A DNA stretch of 21,159 bases from DASZVN01 sp035547055. Lineage in GTDB: Bacteria > Pseudomonadota > Alphaproteobacteria > Rhizobiales > Methylopilaceae. The stretch's first letter is position 1. Each line of letters opens with the position of its first letter. Shown here piece by piece: positions 1 to 8,143 of this stretch. The position numbers were made by a program, and so were the translations under genes. Below the pieces are notes generated by a model. The model was not told the DNA's origin. It saw only the letters and a program-made list of their open reading frames with translations, and made no database searches. The stretch is from NCBI GenBank assembly GCA_035547055.1, contig DASZVN010000140.1:1-21159 (forward strand). Reading direction: 5' to 3'.

Positions 1-2
1 GG

Positions 3-1775
3 TCACCCCTTGCCGTCGCCCTTCAGGAGCTGGCGGCGCATGACGAAGATGACCGGGGTGACGCAGGCCACGATGATCACCGCGACGGCCGCCGCCTCGG
101 TCACCTGACCGTTGTTGAAGTCCTGGTACATGATGACGCTGAGGACGACGTTCTTCGGCGATTGCAGCAGCATCGGCAGCGTGAACTCGCGGAAGCCGAC
201 GATGAACAGCAGCACGAAGCTCGCCATCAGCGACGGCGCGAGGAGCGGCAGCACCACCCGGCGGATCGTCGTGCCCCACTGGCCGCCGGCCGCGGACGAA
301 GCTTCCTCCAGCTCGGGATGGATCTGCATCAGCGCGGAGCGCGACAGCCGGGTCGAGACCGCGAGCCGGTAGGAATAGGCCAGCACCAGCACCCAGACCG
401 TTCCGTACACCCCGATCGGCAGCGACAGGTAGAGCATCAGGCACGCCAGCCCGGCGATGACCGAGGGAATGCCGACCGACATGAAGGTGACGAAGTCGAC
501 GACGCCGCGCCCCGGCAGGCGGGTCCTGAGCGTCGCCCACGACACCAGGGCGCCGACGATCGTCGCGATCCCCGCGCTCAGCCCGGCGACCAGGAAGGTG
601 TTGCCGACGGCACGCCAGAAGCCGGGATCGGTGAAGAGCTGGACATAGCCGGTGACGTCGGCCGCCGACAGCGTCGCGAGGCCGAACCGGCGATAGCCGA
701 AGAAGCTTGCCCAGACCAGCACCACCGCCGGCAGCAGTACCGCCACCACCGCATAGGCCACGACCAGCGCGACCGCCGGCGCCTTCCATTTCCCCAACGG
801 CAGCGGCGCCGGCCGGTAGCCCTTGCCGGTGATCGTGACGAAGCTCTCGGCGCGGCGAACCGCGCGGTTATAGGCGAGCAGCAGCAGGAGGCCGGCGGCG
901 AGGAACGGCAGCGCCGTCGCGGCGGCGCGGCCATAGGCCGGCAGGTCGGTGTCCGAGGTGATCTCGTAATAGATCTGCGTGCTGAACACGTTGACCCGCG
1001 CGGTCAGCCCGAGCATCAGCGGGATCTCGAACTGCTCCAGCGTCACCAGCGTCGCGAGGATCAGGGGCGCGATCAGGCCCGGCCGGAGCACCGGCAGCGT
1101 GACGCGGAGAAACGTCTTCAGCGGCGAGGCGCCCGCAGTCTGGCTCGCCTCCTCCAGCGCCGGGTTCATGGAGCGCAGCGCGACCGTCAGCAGCAGGAAG
1201 ACGAACGGCACCAGCACGACGGCCTGCGCGAACACCATGCCGCCCATGCTGAAGATGTTGAGCGGGCCCTGCCCCTGCAGGCCGAGCAGGTCGCGCAGCA
1301 GGACGTTGAGAAGGCCGGTCTTGGGCGACAGCAGGATGATCCAGGCGATCGCGACCACGACGCCCGGGATCAGGAGCGGGAACAGGACGAGCGTGAAGGT
1401 GACGTTCCGGAGCGGCAGGTCGGTGCGCTCGACCAGCCAGGCCAGCACGAAGGCGATCACGAAGGTCAGCGCCACCGAGGCGACGGTGAAGACGACCGTG
1501 TTCGGGATGATGCGGGTATAGAGCTCGCGCTCGCCGAACGCGGCGGCGAGGTTGCCGAGGGTCCAGCGCGCGCCCGCCTCGAACGGCAGCACGTCGGGCG
1601 GGCCGCGCAGCGCGGCCGCCAGCAGCATGCCGAGCGGCGCGGAGATCAGGTAGAGCGCGGCCGCGATGGCGATCGCGAGCACGACGAGACCGGCGATGCC
1701 GATCTCGCTGCGGCGCCGCGCCCGCCATTGCCGGCGCGGTACGGCCGGCGCGGCCGTTTCGTTCGTGACCGCCAC
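3..1775 (-). CDS. ABC transporter permease, fused two-domain, Fe3+/phosphonate-like type
   Basis: This 590-residue inner-membrane protein should form the channel of a binding-protein-dependent importer. It contains two MetI-like permease domains in one chain, as in FbpB/SfuB-type ferric transporters. Hydrophobic segments run from about residue 26 to 580. Each half carries an EAA loop, the ATPase docking site: EEASQTAGAS near residue 208 and EEASSAAGGQWG near residue 490. The start is a GTG at 1775 preceded by GAGGG five bases upstream; no better ATG exists nearby. It lies 18 bases downstream of the binding-protein gene, so the two are surely cotranscribed. The stop is at the very edge of the window and the expected ATPase gene would follow outside it. 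The substrate cannot be read from sequence; polyamine, iron, phosphonate and other small-molecule importers all use this architecture. Confidence 0.9.
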   Translation of the reverse strand: MAVTNETAAPAVPRRQWRARRRSEIGIAGLVVLAIAIAAALYLISAPLGMLLAAALRGPPDVLPFEAGARWTLGNLAAAFGERELYTRIIPNTVVFTVASVALTFVIAFVLAWLVERTDLPLRNVTFTLVLFPLLIPGVVVAIAWIILLSPKTGLLNVLLRDLLGLQGQGPLNIFSMGGMVFAQAVVLVPFVFLLLTVALRSMNPALEEASQTAGASPLKTFLRVTLPVLRPGLIAPLILATLVTLEQFEIPLMLGLTARVNVFSTQIYYEITSDTDLPAYGRAAATALPFLAAGLLLLLAYNRAVRRAESFVTITGKGYRPAPLPLGKWKAPAVALVVAYAVVAVLLPAVVLVWASFFGYRRFGLATLSAADVTGYVQLFTDPGFWRAVGNTFLVAGLSAGIATIVGALVSWATLRTRLPGRGVVDFVTFMSVGIPSVIAGLACLMLYLSLPIGVYGTVWVLVLAYSYRLAVSTRLSRSALMQIHPELEEASSAAGGQWGTTIRRVVLPLLAPSLMASFVLLFIVGFREFTLPMLLQSPKNVVLSVIMYQDFNNGQVTEAAAVAVIIVACVTPVIFVMRRQLLKGDGKG

Positions 1776-1793
1776 GCGAACCCTCGACCGCCG

Positions 1794-2816
1794 CTACTGC
1801 CCGCGCACCATCGGCGAGAATCTCTTGTAGAGCGCGTCGCGCTTCTCGATGTTCTCGGGCGCCTCGAGGATCACCTTGATGGCGCGCGCCTTGATTTCCT
1901 TCATCACCGGGTCCTTGGAGTCCGGCCGCACGTCCATCGTGTGGTTGTGCTCGGCCGAGAGCGCCTTGGCCTCGTCGGTCGCGAGCCAGGTCGCCAGCAG
2001 CGCTGCCGCATTCGGATGCGGCGCGCCCTTCACCACCGCCGAGACGAACTGGCCGGCCGGGGCGAGGTGCAGCAGGCGGTAGCCGGTCGGGATGCCGGCC
2101 TCGCTGTCGAGATGGGCGAGCTCGGCCGAGCCGCCGACCTCGATCACCCGCTCGCCCGAGCGGAGGAACGCCTGGATCGGGCCCAGCGTCGCGATCGCCA
2201 TCTTCTGCTCGCCCAGGAGCGACTTGGCCCATTGCTCGGTCTTGTCGGCGCCCCAGTCGAGCGCGAGGAAGCCCATCAGGCGCGGCAGGAGGAAATCGTC
2301 GGCGACGAGCTTGCCCTTCCATTTCGGATCGGTGAGGTCGCTCCACTTCTCGGGCAGGTCGGCCTCCTTCACGTGATCCTTGGCGTAGAGGATGCCGTAG
2401 ACGAAGTTGTAGATCGCCGCGCCCTCGCCGTCGAAGAAGATGTCCTCCTTCGGGATGTTGGTGACCGTCCAGTCGGTCTTCGCGAGCAGGCCGCGCTGCT
2501 GCACGGTCAGCATGTTGCCGATCGAGGTGGTCCACACGTCGCAGGTCGGCGAGCCGGCGCGGGCCTCGGAGATGATCTTGGTCGCGCCGCGGAGATCGCC
2601 GACGACATTGATCTTGATGCCGGGGAAGCGCTTGGCGAACTCGCCGGGGATCCAGTCGATCGCGCCCTTGATCGGCGCCCACAGGTTGACCTGCCCCTCC
2701 ACCTTGGCCTTGGCGTAGAGTGCCTGCTGCCCCGGCGTCATGTCCTCGGCGTGAGAGATCCCGATGCCGGCCAAAACGAACGCGGCGCCCAACGCCGCCT
2801 TGACGAACCCCTTCAT
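1794..2816 (-). CDS. ABC transporter extracellular substrate-binding protein
   Basis: This is a 340-residue periplasmic solute-binding protein of the ferric/spermidine-like class, expected to capture the ligand for the permease downstream. Residues 1-23 form a Sec signal peptide: a Lys near the N-terminus, a hydrophobic stretch and a cleavage site after SHA. The mature part begins with EDMTPGQQALYAKAKVEG and has the two-lobe periplasmic binding-protein style. The start at 2816 is preferred because GGAGGAGG sits just upstream. The open frame continues 39 codons further, but that stretch only translates an intergenic repeat. The gene is downstream of the Rieske oxygenase and 18 bases upstream of the permease. 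The closest family sense is Fe3+-type (SBP_bac_6/8-like), yet the Tyr pair that binds iron is not evident by eye, so an organic ligand is plausible. Confidence 0.88.
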   Translation of the reverse strand: MKGFVKAALGAAFVLAGIGISHAEDMTPGQQALYAKAKVEGQVNLWAPIKGAIDWIPGEFAKRFPGIKINVVGDLRGATKIISEARAGSPTCDVWTTSIGNMLTVQQRGLLAKTDWTVTNIPKEDIFFDGEGAAIYNFVYGILYAKDHVKEADLPEKWSDLTDPKWKGKLVADDFLLPRLMGFLALDWGADKTEQWAKSLLGEQKMAIATLGPIQAFLRSGERVIEVGGSAELAHLDSEAGIPTGYRLLHLAPAGQFVSAVVKGAPHPNAAALLATWLATDEAKALSAEHNHTMDVRPDSKDPVMKEIKARAIKVILEAPENIEKRDALYKRFSPMVRGQ

Positions 2817-2858
2817 CGTTCTTCCTCCTCCCGTTGCCTGGACTACGCCTTGGCCATC

Positions 2859-2881
2859 ATGGCCGGACTTGTCCCGGCCAT
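2859..2881. repeat. Short palindromic intergenic repeat, first of two adjacent
   Basis: The arms ATGGCCGG (2859-2866) and CCGGCCAT (2874-2881) are perfect inverted copies around a seven-base loop. The surrounding text resembles the dispersed palindromes that fill gaps in Bradyrhizobium-like genomes. It lies between the Rieske oxygenase and the binding-protein gene, inside a probable transcript, where it could form an RNA hairpin. Confidence 0.7.
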
Positions 2882-2894
2882 CCACGGCTTCTTC

Positions 2895-2924
2895 GTAGGG
2901 TGGGCAGGCGAAGCTTGCCCACGT
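2895..2924 (+). repeat. 30-base dispersed palindromic repeat, copy 1
   Basis: GTGGGCA (2900-2906) and TGCCCAC (2916-2922) form a hairpin that continues inward through a G-T wobble and two more pairs. The 30 bases match the reverse complement of 14354-14383 at 26 positions, so this is a dispersed element with two copies in the window in opposite orientations. It lies between the Rieske gene and the binding-protein gene and encodes nothing convincing. Confidence 0.75.
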
Positions 2925-2963
2925 CGTGGGCATCGCAAGCCGTTGCCCGCCCCGCGGTCCTTC

Positions 2964-4163
2964 TCACTCGAAGAAATTGCCGGCTTCGAGCTTCACCACC
3001 TGGTCGGCCGGATCATAGGCGACGCCGAGCGGATCGCCGCCCTCCTGCACGACCTTGATCTGCTGCGCCAGCATGCGGCGGCACATCACGACGCCGCGGT
3101 CGGTCGTCGCGAGATGCTCGTCGGAATGGAACGTGATCGGCCCCTGCCCGACCTGGGCCTCCCAGTCGCCCGGGAGCCGCCGGTGCTCCTCCTCGGTCAG
3201 CTCCGACCACGGCTTGCCGTCGTAGAGCGAGCCGCGCGGCGGCTTCTCGCCCGGCGCGTTGGCGATCATGACGTTGAAGATGCGGTAGTGGGTGTCGTCG
3301 ACCGGCACGGTGAAGCCGATGTGGTCGATCGGACCGGGCTTCAGGATCGGGCTCGCGACCACGCGGAGGTTCGGGAACATCACCTCGGTGATGCGGCGGA
3401 GCGTACGGCCGCCCTCGAGCTTGCGGAGGCCGGTGAAGCGGACGCCGCGCGGCACGTACTCCCACTCGCCGACCGGCATCACCGCCATCTCGGGCACGAA
3501 CTGGGTGCCGCTGAAGGCCGAGTGCAGGATCGCGACATGGAACGAGTCCATGATGTTCTCCCAGTGCTGCAGCCAGTTGCACGGGGCGATCAGGTGCGGT
3601 CCGTTGCCGCCGGTGCCGAGGCCGGAATCGTCGGCGAGAAGATACTGGTGCGGCTGGAGGTTCTCGAAGATGTCGAACTTCGGCAGGAGCGGCTTCTTCT
3701 CCGGCGGCCCCATATAGGCGAACACCAGGCCGTAATGATCGGCCGTCGGATACCACGGCTGGCGCACCTTCTCGCGGTGGCCCTCGCCGAGATTGGGCTC
3801 GCACGGCTGCTCGAGGCAGCGGCCTTCGACGTCGAACAGCCAGCCGTGGTAGCAGCAGCGGATGCCGCGCTCCTCGACCTTGCCGTAGTAGAGCGTGGTG
3901 CCGCGATGGGCGCAGCGCGGGTGGACCAGGCCGGGCCGCCCGCTCTTGTCGCGGAACAGGATCAGGTCCTCGCCGAGGATGCGGACCTGCTGCGGCGTGT
4001 CGGTCACGTCGCGCGAGACCGCCACCGGCTGCCAGTAACGCCGCATGAACTCGCCGCACGGCGTGCCACGGCCGACCTCGGTCAGGAAGGCGTCGTGGCT
4101 CGACGGCGGCATCTCGTAGGCCGTCCCTACATCGATCGGGGCGCCGCTGCGCTGCGTTTCCAT
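2964..4163 (-). CDS. Rieske non-haem iron oxygenase, alpha subunit (phthalate dioxygenase-like)
   Basis: This 399-residue cytoplasmic oxygenase uses electrons from a reductase (not in the window) and O2 to hydroxylate or demethylate a ring or methoxy compound. The Rieske [2Fe-2S] ligands are visible as C84-A-H86 and C103-C-Y-H106. The mononuclear iron site is seen in NIMDSFHVAILH, giving D206, H209 and H214. Length and layout fit the single-subunit phthalate/vanillate/dicamba-type group rather than two-subunit dioxygenases. The ATG at 4163 is chosen because GGGAG lies six to seven bases before it; a TTG five codons upstream lacks such a site. It is flanked by a methionine-synthase-like gene upstream and an ABC binding protein downstream, which suggests it acts on an imported substrate. 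Ring hydroxylation and O/N-demethylation cannot be told apart from sequence. Confidence 0.92.
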   Translation of the reverse strand: METQRSGAPIDVGTAYEMPPSSHDAFLTEVGRGTPCGEFMRRYWQPVAVSRDVTDTPQQVRILGEDLILFRDKSGRPGLVHPRCAHRGTTLYYGKVEERGIRCCYHGWLFDVEGRCLEQPCEPNLGEGHREKVRQPWYPTADHYGLVFAYMGPPEKKPLLPKFDIFENLQPHQYLLADDSGLGTGGNGPHLIAPCNWLQHWENIMDSFHVAILHSAFSGTQFVPEMAVMPVGEWEYVPRGVRFTGLRKLEGGRTLRRITEVMFPNLRVVASPILKPGPIDHIGFTVPVDDTHYRIFNVMIANAPGEKPPRGSLYDGKPWSELTEEEHRRLPGDWEAQVGQGPITFHSDEHLATTDRGVVMCRRMLAQQIKVVQEGGDPLGVAYDPADQVVKLEAGNFFE

Positions 4164-4235
4164 GGCCTGCTCCCGCAAGGGTGAACCTGAAGCGGTTCCA
4201 ATCTTCGCCCGCTTGTTGCGCCTGTCAACTCGCAG

Positions 4236-5345
4236 CTAGAGCTCGCCCCAGACTTCGCGCGCGACATCGACGACGAAGCGGAGCTTGGCCCACTGCTCCT
4301 CCTCGGTCAGGAGGTTGCCCTCCTCGGTCGAGGCGAAGCCGCACTGGGGCGACAGGCAGAGCCGCTCGAGCGGCACCACGGCGGCGGCCTGCTCGATGCG
4401 GCGCTTGATCTCGTCCTTGGTTTCGAGCGCGCCGGACTTGGTGGTGACGAGGCCGAGCACGACGCGGCGATCGGCGTGGAGGAAGCGCAGCGGCTCGAAG
4501 CCGCCGGCCCGCTCGCTGTCGTATTCCATGAAGTAGCCGTGCACCCTGACCTTGTCGAACAGGGTCGCGGCGATCGGCTCGTAGCCGCCGGTGCCCATGA
4601 AGGTCGAGCGGAAATTGCCGCGGCAGAGATGCATCGTGATGGTCATGCCGGCCGGGATGTCCGCCATCGCGGCGTTGAGAAGCTCGGCGTAGAGCGCGAG
4701 CATCCGGTCGGGATCGTCGCCGCGGGCCCGCAGCATCTCGCGGTGCCGGGGATCGCACCACATCGCCATGTAGACTTCGTCGAGCTGGAGATAGCGGCAG
4801 CCGGCATCGGCGAAGGCGCGCACCGCCTTGCGGTAGACATCGGCGAGGTCGGCGAAGAAGGCGTCGAGGTCGGGATAGGCGCTTTGGCTGATCATGGCCC
4901 GGCCCTGCCGCGCATACAGCGCGCTCGGGCTCGGAATGGTCATCTTCGGCAGCCGCGTCGTGTGCCCGGCAAGGAAGCGGAAATGCGCGAGCATCGGGTG
5001 GTGGCCGTCGAAGCCCAGCTTGCCGGTGACGCGGACGCCCTGCGCCCGCGTCTTGGTGCCCTGGAACTGGACGCCCTGCTCGAGGTCGACCATCTCGGCA
5101 CCGGCAAAGCCGGCGAGGAAGTCGAGGTGCCACCAGGCGCGGCGGAACTCGCCGTCGGTCACCGCCTTCAGGCCGATATATTCCTGCTCGGCGACGATCC
5201 GCTCGATCTCGCGGTCCTCGACCGCCTTCAGCCCCGCGGCATCGAGACGCCCCGCGGCATGGTCGGCGCGCGCCGTCACCAGCGCGGGCGGTCTCAGCAG
5301 GCTGCCGACGTGATCGGCGCGGAACGGCGGCTGAGTGACGGCCAT
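4236..5345 (-). CDS. Cobalamin-independent methionine synthase-like methyltransferase (MetE C-terminal family, stand-alone)
   Basis: This 369-residue protein corresponds to the catalytic half of MetE, a TIM-barrel zinc enzyme that moves a methyl group to a thiol such as homocysteine. Zinc ligands are recognisable: H239 and C241 in MHLCRGNF, E274 in YFMEYDSERAG, and C335 in LSPQCGF. The N-terminal RADHVGSLLRP is typical of the YxjG/YxjH-like single-domain group, about half the length of full MetE. The methyl donor in this group is often unknown. The second of two closely spaced ATGs (5345) is chosen because AAGGGG sits six bases upstream of it but touches the first one at 5351. It is the first gene of the probable minus-strand operon and is divergent from a MarR regulator. 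With a Rieske oxygenase next door, it may handle methyl groups from a methylated substrate, but that is inference. Confidence 0.88.
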   Translation of the reverse strand: MAVTQPPFRADHVGSLLRPPALVTARADHAAGRLDAAGLKAVEDREIERIVAEQEYIGLKAVTDGEFRRAWWHLDFLAGFAGAEMVDLEQGVQFQGTKTRAQGVRVTGKLGFDGHHPMLAHFRFLAGHTTRLPKMTIPSPSALYARQGRAMISQSAYPDLDAFFADLADVYRKAVRAFADAGCRYLQLDEVYMAMWCDPRHREMLRARGDDPDRMLALYAELLNAAMADIPAGMTITMHLCRGNFRSTFMGTGGYEPIAATLFDKVRVHGYFMEYDSERAGGFEPLRFLHADRRVVLGLVTTKSGALETKDEIKRRIEQAAAVVPLERLCLSPQCGFASTEEGNLLTEEEQWAKLRFVVDVAREVWGEL

Positions 5346-5380
5346 GATCATCCCCTTCGAGGGTCCCGGGCTGCGTTCAC

Positions 5381-5413
5381 CAAGTTGTTGCGTGCCTCAA
5401 CTTGCATCGCAAG
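5381..5413. promoter_or_regulatory. Candidate MarR operator: nested inverted repeats in the divergent promoter region
   Basis: CAAGTTG (5381-5387) and CAACTTG (5398-5404) form a perfect inverted repeat with a ten-base spacer. The second arm also begins the short palindrome CTTGC-ATC-GCAAG (5401-5413). They lie in the 133-base gap between the methionine-synthase-like gene and the MarR gene, where a MarR dimer would be expected to control both directions. A weak TTGATC (5418-5423) and AACAAT (5442-5447) pair could be the promoter for the MarR gene. No experimental operator is known here. Confidence 0.45.
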
Positions 5414-5478
5414 GCGCTTGATCACCGCCGGGCCGGTTTGAAACAATGCATGCGGCATCATAGCGGGACGAGGGCAAG

Positions 5479-5997
5479 TTGGAGGACGCGCACGAGAATG
5501 GCGAGCGCGGGCTCGCAAACGCGCCGAAGACCGCCGGCGAGCTGGCGCCGCGATCGGACATCCCGGAGCCCACCGTCGCGGCCAAGCTCCTGATCGTCGG
5601 CAATTTCTGGCGGCGCTCCGGCAACGCCTACTACCAGGCGCTCGGCGGGGTATCGCTCACCGAGGTGCTGGTGCTCAGCCTGCTGGAGCGTCGCTCGCCG
5701 CAATCGCTGAACGCGATCTCGGCGCAGGTCGGCCTCGACAAGACCCAGATGAGCCGCGCGGTGAAGCGCCTGGTCGAGCGCGGCCTCGTCATCCACACCA
5801 AGAGCGCCCGCGAGGGCAAGCCCCGCGGCCTCTCGCTGAGCGAAGAGGGCTACGCCACCCACATGGCGCTCCGTCCTGCCGTCGATCGCCGGCTGCGGGC
5901 GCTGATCGCGGGCCTGTCGGACAAGGAGATCGCCGCGTTCGAGCGCACCCTCGACATGCTGCTCGACAACGTGCGGGGATTGCGCGCGCCGACCTGA
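5479..5997 (+). CDS. MarR-family transcriptional regulator
   Basis: This is a 172-residue winged-helix DNA-binding protein. Residues about 58-120 fit the MarR domain: LTEVLVLSLL, then the recognition-helix region ISAQVGLDKTQMSRAVKRL, then the wing around TKSAREGKPRGLSLSEEG. The C-terminal helix would complete dimerisation. The only practical start is TTG at 5479, with GAGGG upstream; an ATG at 5498 is out of frame and the next in-frame Met is inside the DNA-binding helix. The N-terminal 30 residues are unusually long and polar. It is divergent from the oxygenase/transporter operon across a gap with inverted repeats and 28 bases upstream of the YciI-like gene. The likely role is ligand-relieved repression of the neighbouring genes. 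Confidence 0.88.
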   Translation: MEDAHENGERGLANAPKTAGELAPRSDIPEPTVAAKLLIVGNFWRRSGNAYYQALGGVSLTEVLVLSLLERRSPQSLNAISAQVGLDKTQMSRAVKRLVERGLVIHTKSAREGKPRGLSLSEEGYATHMALRPAVDRRLRALIAGLSDKEIAAFERTLDMLLDNVRGLRAPT

Positions 5998-6025
5998 GCG
6001 CGGCGCCGTGTTCGGGAGAGCCGGG

Positions 6026-6337
6026 ATGAAATATTTCTTCCTCAAGCTGGTGCCGCCCCGGCTCGATTTCATGCAGACCATGTCGTCCGACGAACGCGCG
6101 GTGATGGTCGAGCACCAGGGCTACTGGGCCGGCTTCCTGGCGAAGGGCTGGGCCGTCGCCTACGGGCCGGTCGCCGACCCGGCCGGCGGCTACGGCGCCG
6201 GCTTCTGGGCCCTGCCCGACGACCAGGATCCGGCCGCACTGGCCGCCGCGGACCCGGCGATCAAATCCGGCCGCGGCTTCCGCTACGAGATCTCCCCGAT
6301 GCCGGCGATCCGGATCGGCACTCCCGCCCAGGGCTGA
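6026..6337 (+). CDS. YciI-like (YCII domain) small protein
   Basis: This 103-residue protein has the ferredoxin-like alpha-beta YCII fold. It begins MKYFFLKLVPPRLDF, with H30 followed by YW and the conserved GPVADPAGGYGAGFW block that contains D51. His and Asp at these points are the presumed active pair in the family, which includes muconolactone-isomerase-like and dehalogenase-like enzymes as well as many uncharacterised proteins. ATG at 6026 is chosen because GGGAG lies upstream; a GTG at 6008 is less well placed. It follows the MarR gene by 28 bases and is probably cotranscribed with it, and it converges on the flavin oxidoreductase gene nine bases away. The reaction is unknown, though context fits small-molecule catabolism. 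Confidence 0.85.
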   Translation: MKYFFLKLVPPRLDFMQTMSSDERAVMVEHQGYWAGFLAKGWAVAYGPVADPAGGYGAGFWALPDDQDPAALAAADPAIKSGRGFRYEISPMPAIRIGTPAQG

Positions 6338-6346
6338 AACGGCCCC

Positions 6347-7507
6347 TCAACTATGCCGCGTGCCGGCGGCGTCGCGGGTGGCGGGCATGATGTCGGCGCG
6401 GGTGAAGCTGCGGATCTCGGCGACGCGCCCGTCACGAACCTTCGCCGCCCAGTCGGGATCGCCGATATGGGCCCGGCCCACGGACATCAGGTCGAACTCG
6501 CCGTTCTCGAAGCGCCGGACCACTTCGTCGAGGCCGGCCTGGCCGGTCTGCCGCGCCTCGCGGACGAGGAAATTGTCCATCACGTCGGTATCGAGGCCGA
6601 CGCTGCCGCAGGCGATGACCGGCAGGTCGCCGACCGCCTTCACCCAGCCGGCGATGCCGAGCGGCGAGCCCGGCCATTCCGGCACCCAGAACCGGCGGGC
6701 CGAGGCGTGGACGACGTCGGCCCCTGCCCGCTTCAGCGTGTCGAGCATGAAGGCGAGTTCGTCCGGCGTCTCGGCGATGCGGGCGCCATAATCGGCTTCC
6801 TTCCATTGCGAGAAGCGGAACGAGACGATGAAATCGGCCGGTACCGCGTCACGGACCGCTTCCACGATCTCGACCGGAAAGCGCAGCCGGTCGGCGAGCG
6901 CGGGCCCGCCGTAGCGATCCTCGCGGAGATTGGTGTGGCGCCACAGGAACTGGTCGAGCAGGTAGCCGTGGCAGGCGTGGATCTCGACGCCGTCGGCCCC
7001 GGCCGCGGCCGCGAGGCGGGCGCTGCGGACGAAGGCATCGCGGATTCCCGCCAGTTCCTCCAGCGTCGCGGCGCGCCCGTTGGGCTTGCCCGGCTTGACG
7101 AGACCGGAGGGGCTCAGCGTCGGCGCCGCGGCATAGCGGCCGCTGCCGCCGATGCTGCGGATCGCGCCCTCGTGCCAGAGCTGGATCAGCATCAGGCTGC
7201 CGGCTTCGTGAACCCGGGCGATGCAGTCGCGCCAGGAAGCGGCCGTCTCCGGCGTGATGCGGGCGTAGGTCTCCTCCTGCGTCGCCGAGTCGTGATCGAC
7301 CGCGCAGGCCTCGGTGATGATGAGCGCCGCCCCGCCCTCGGCGCGGCGGCAGTAGTACTCGACGAGCTGTGGCAGCGGGCGGCCCTCGGCGCACCATTTG
7401 CGCTGCATGCCCGGCATGACGATGCGGTTCTTCAGGGTGGCGCCGTTCAGCCGGAAGGGCGTGAACAGCGCCGAGGGGTCGGCCGCGGCCATGACCGGCA
7501 TCGCCAT
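6347..7507 (-). CDS. NADH:flavin oxidoreductase, Old Yellow Enzyme family
   Basis: This is a 386-residue FMN-binding TIM-barrel enzyme that reduces activated C=C bonds or related groups with NAD(P)H. The N-terminal LFTPFRLNGATLKNRIVMPGM is the family start. H177 and H180 in GVEIHACHGYLLDQFL are the substrate-anchoring residues, followed by the RYGG signature at about 198. The FMN-phosphate region is ACGSVG near 299 and MSVGRAHIGDPDW near 341. The length matches single-domain OYEs and lacks the FeS/FAD domain of dienoyl-CoA reductases. The start at ATG 7507 has no clear ribosome-binding site, but it lies seven bases past the VOC gene stop, so translation is probably coupled; ATGs at 7501 or 7492 are alternatives. 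The substrate is not predictable. Confidence 0.9.
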   Translation of the reverse strand: MAMPVMAAADPSALFTPFRLNGATLKNRIVMPGMQRKWCAEGRPLPQLVEYYCRRAEGGAALIITEACAVDHDSATQEETYARITPETAASWRDCIARVHEAGSLMLIQLWHEGAIRSIGGSGRYAAAPTLSPSGLVKPGKPNGRAATLEELAGIRDAFVRSARLAAAAGADGVEIHACHGYLLDQFLWRHTNLREDRYGGPALADRLRFPVEIVEAVRDAVPADFIVSFRFSQWKEADYGARIAETPDELAFMLDTLKRAGADVVHASARRFWVPEWPGSPLGIAGWVKAVGDLPVIACGSVGLDTDVMDNFLVREARQTGQAGLDEVVRRFENGEFDLMSVGRAHIGDPDWAAKVRDGRVAEIRSFTRADIMPATRDAAGTRHS

Positions 7508-7514
7508 CGCGGCG

Positions 7515-8051
7515 TCAGCGATAGACGTTGTTCGAGGTATGGTCGCCCTTCAGCCAGCGCGCCATCTCGGCATGGGCGTCGACGCGGCGCTGGGCGTTGA
7601 TCTCGTCGGCGCGGGGATCGTCGACCGTCAGCTCGATGATGAGGCCGTTGGGATCGGTGACGTAGAGCGACTCGCAATAGCCGTGCTGGAGCACGAACAT
7701 CGCCGGCTCGACATAGCCGGCGGCGGCGAGCCGCTCCCTGATCTCCGCCTGGGTCTCGGCGTCGCATTTCAGCGCGATGTGGTGGAACGGCGAGGACGGC
7801 ATCTCGGGACCGAACAGCGCCTGGTCCTCGGGCTTCTCGAACTGGAAGAACGCCAGCGCGCCGCCGTCGCCGATGCCGAAGAACGCGTGGCAATAGACCC
7901 GCTCGGCGCCGAACAGCTCGTCGGCCTCGCACCAGGTCGCGACCAGCGGGAAGCCCATGAGGTCCTCATAGAACCTCCGCGTCGCCTCGAGATCGCGGGT
8001 GACGTAGGCGTTGTGATGCAGGCGGGTCGGCAGCCGTTCGGCGACGCTCAT
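7515..8051 (-). CDS. VOC-superfamily metalloprotein (glyoxalase/extradiol dioxygenase-like)
   Basis: This is a 178-residue vicinal-oxygen-chelate fold protein with two beta-alpha-beta-beta-beta halves. The first half starts LHHNAYVTRDLEATRRFYED. The second contains SPFHHIALKCD near 87 and ESLYVTDPNGLIIEL near 127. Likely metal ligands are H12/H13, H90/H91 and E140, so a divalent metal is expected. The length suits a lyase or a small dioxygenase rather than a full two-domain catechol dioxygenase. ATG at 8051 is used because GGGAGG lies eight bases upstream; the open frame reaches back to 8114 without a site. It is seven bases upstream of the OYE gene and is probably in one transcript with it. 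The substrate is unknown. Confidence 0.85.
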   Translation of the reverse strand: MSVAERLPTRLHHNAYVTRDLEATRRFYEDLMGFPLVATWCEADELFGAERVYCHAFFGIGDGGALAFFQFEKPEDQALFGPEMPSSPFHHIALKCDAETQAEIRERLAAAGYVEPAMFVLQHGYCESLYVTDPNGLIIELTVDDPRADEINAQRRVDAHAEMARWLKGDHTSNNVYR

Positions 8052-8143
8052 CGCGGATCCTCCCTTGGACTTGTCTTGGGCGCCATCATGTCCCGCGGCC
8101 CGGAGGGAAGACAAGACAGGCGTAGAGGGAAAGGTGCCGGACT

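Noticed and set aside
868..2682. A 604-codon minus-strand open frame crossing the permease and binding-protein genes
   Set aside because: It is a shifted frame of two recognisable genes with low-complexity Arg/Ala/Gly/Asp content and no family match.
2817..2933. A 39-codon N-terminal extension of the binding protein
   Set aside because: It translates two intergenic palindromes; a strong ribosome-binding site and a signal peptide place the start at 2816.
162..4184. A 1340-codon open frame on the plus strand, antisense to the permease, binding protein and Rieske genes
   Set aside because: It is rich in Arg, Gln, Asp and His with no domain pattern, as expected for an antisense frame in very GC-rich DNA, while the minus-strand genes have complete family motifs.
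8052..8114. A 21-codon extension of the VOC protein
   Set aside because: GGGAGG precedes the ATG at 8051 and the family N-terminus begins there.
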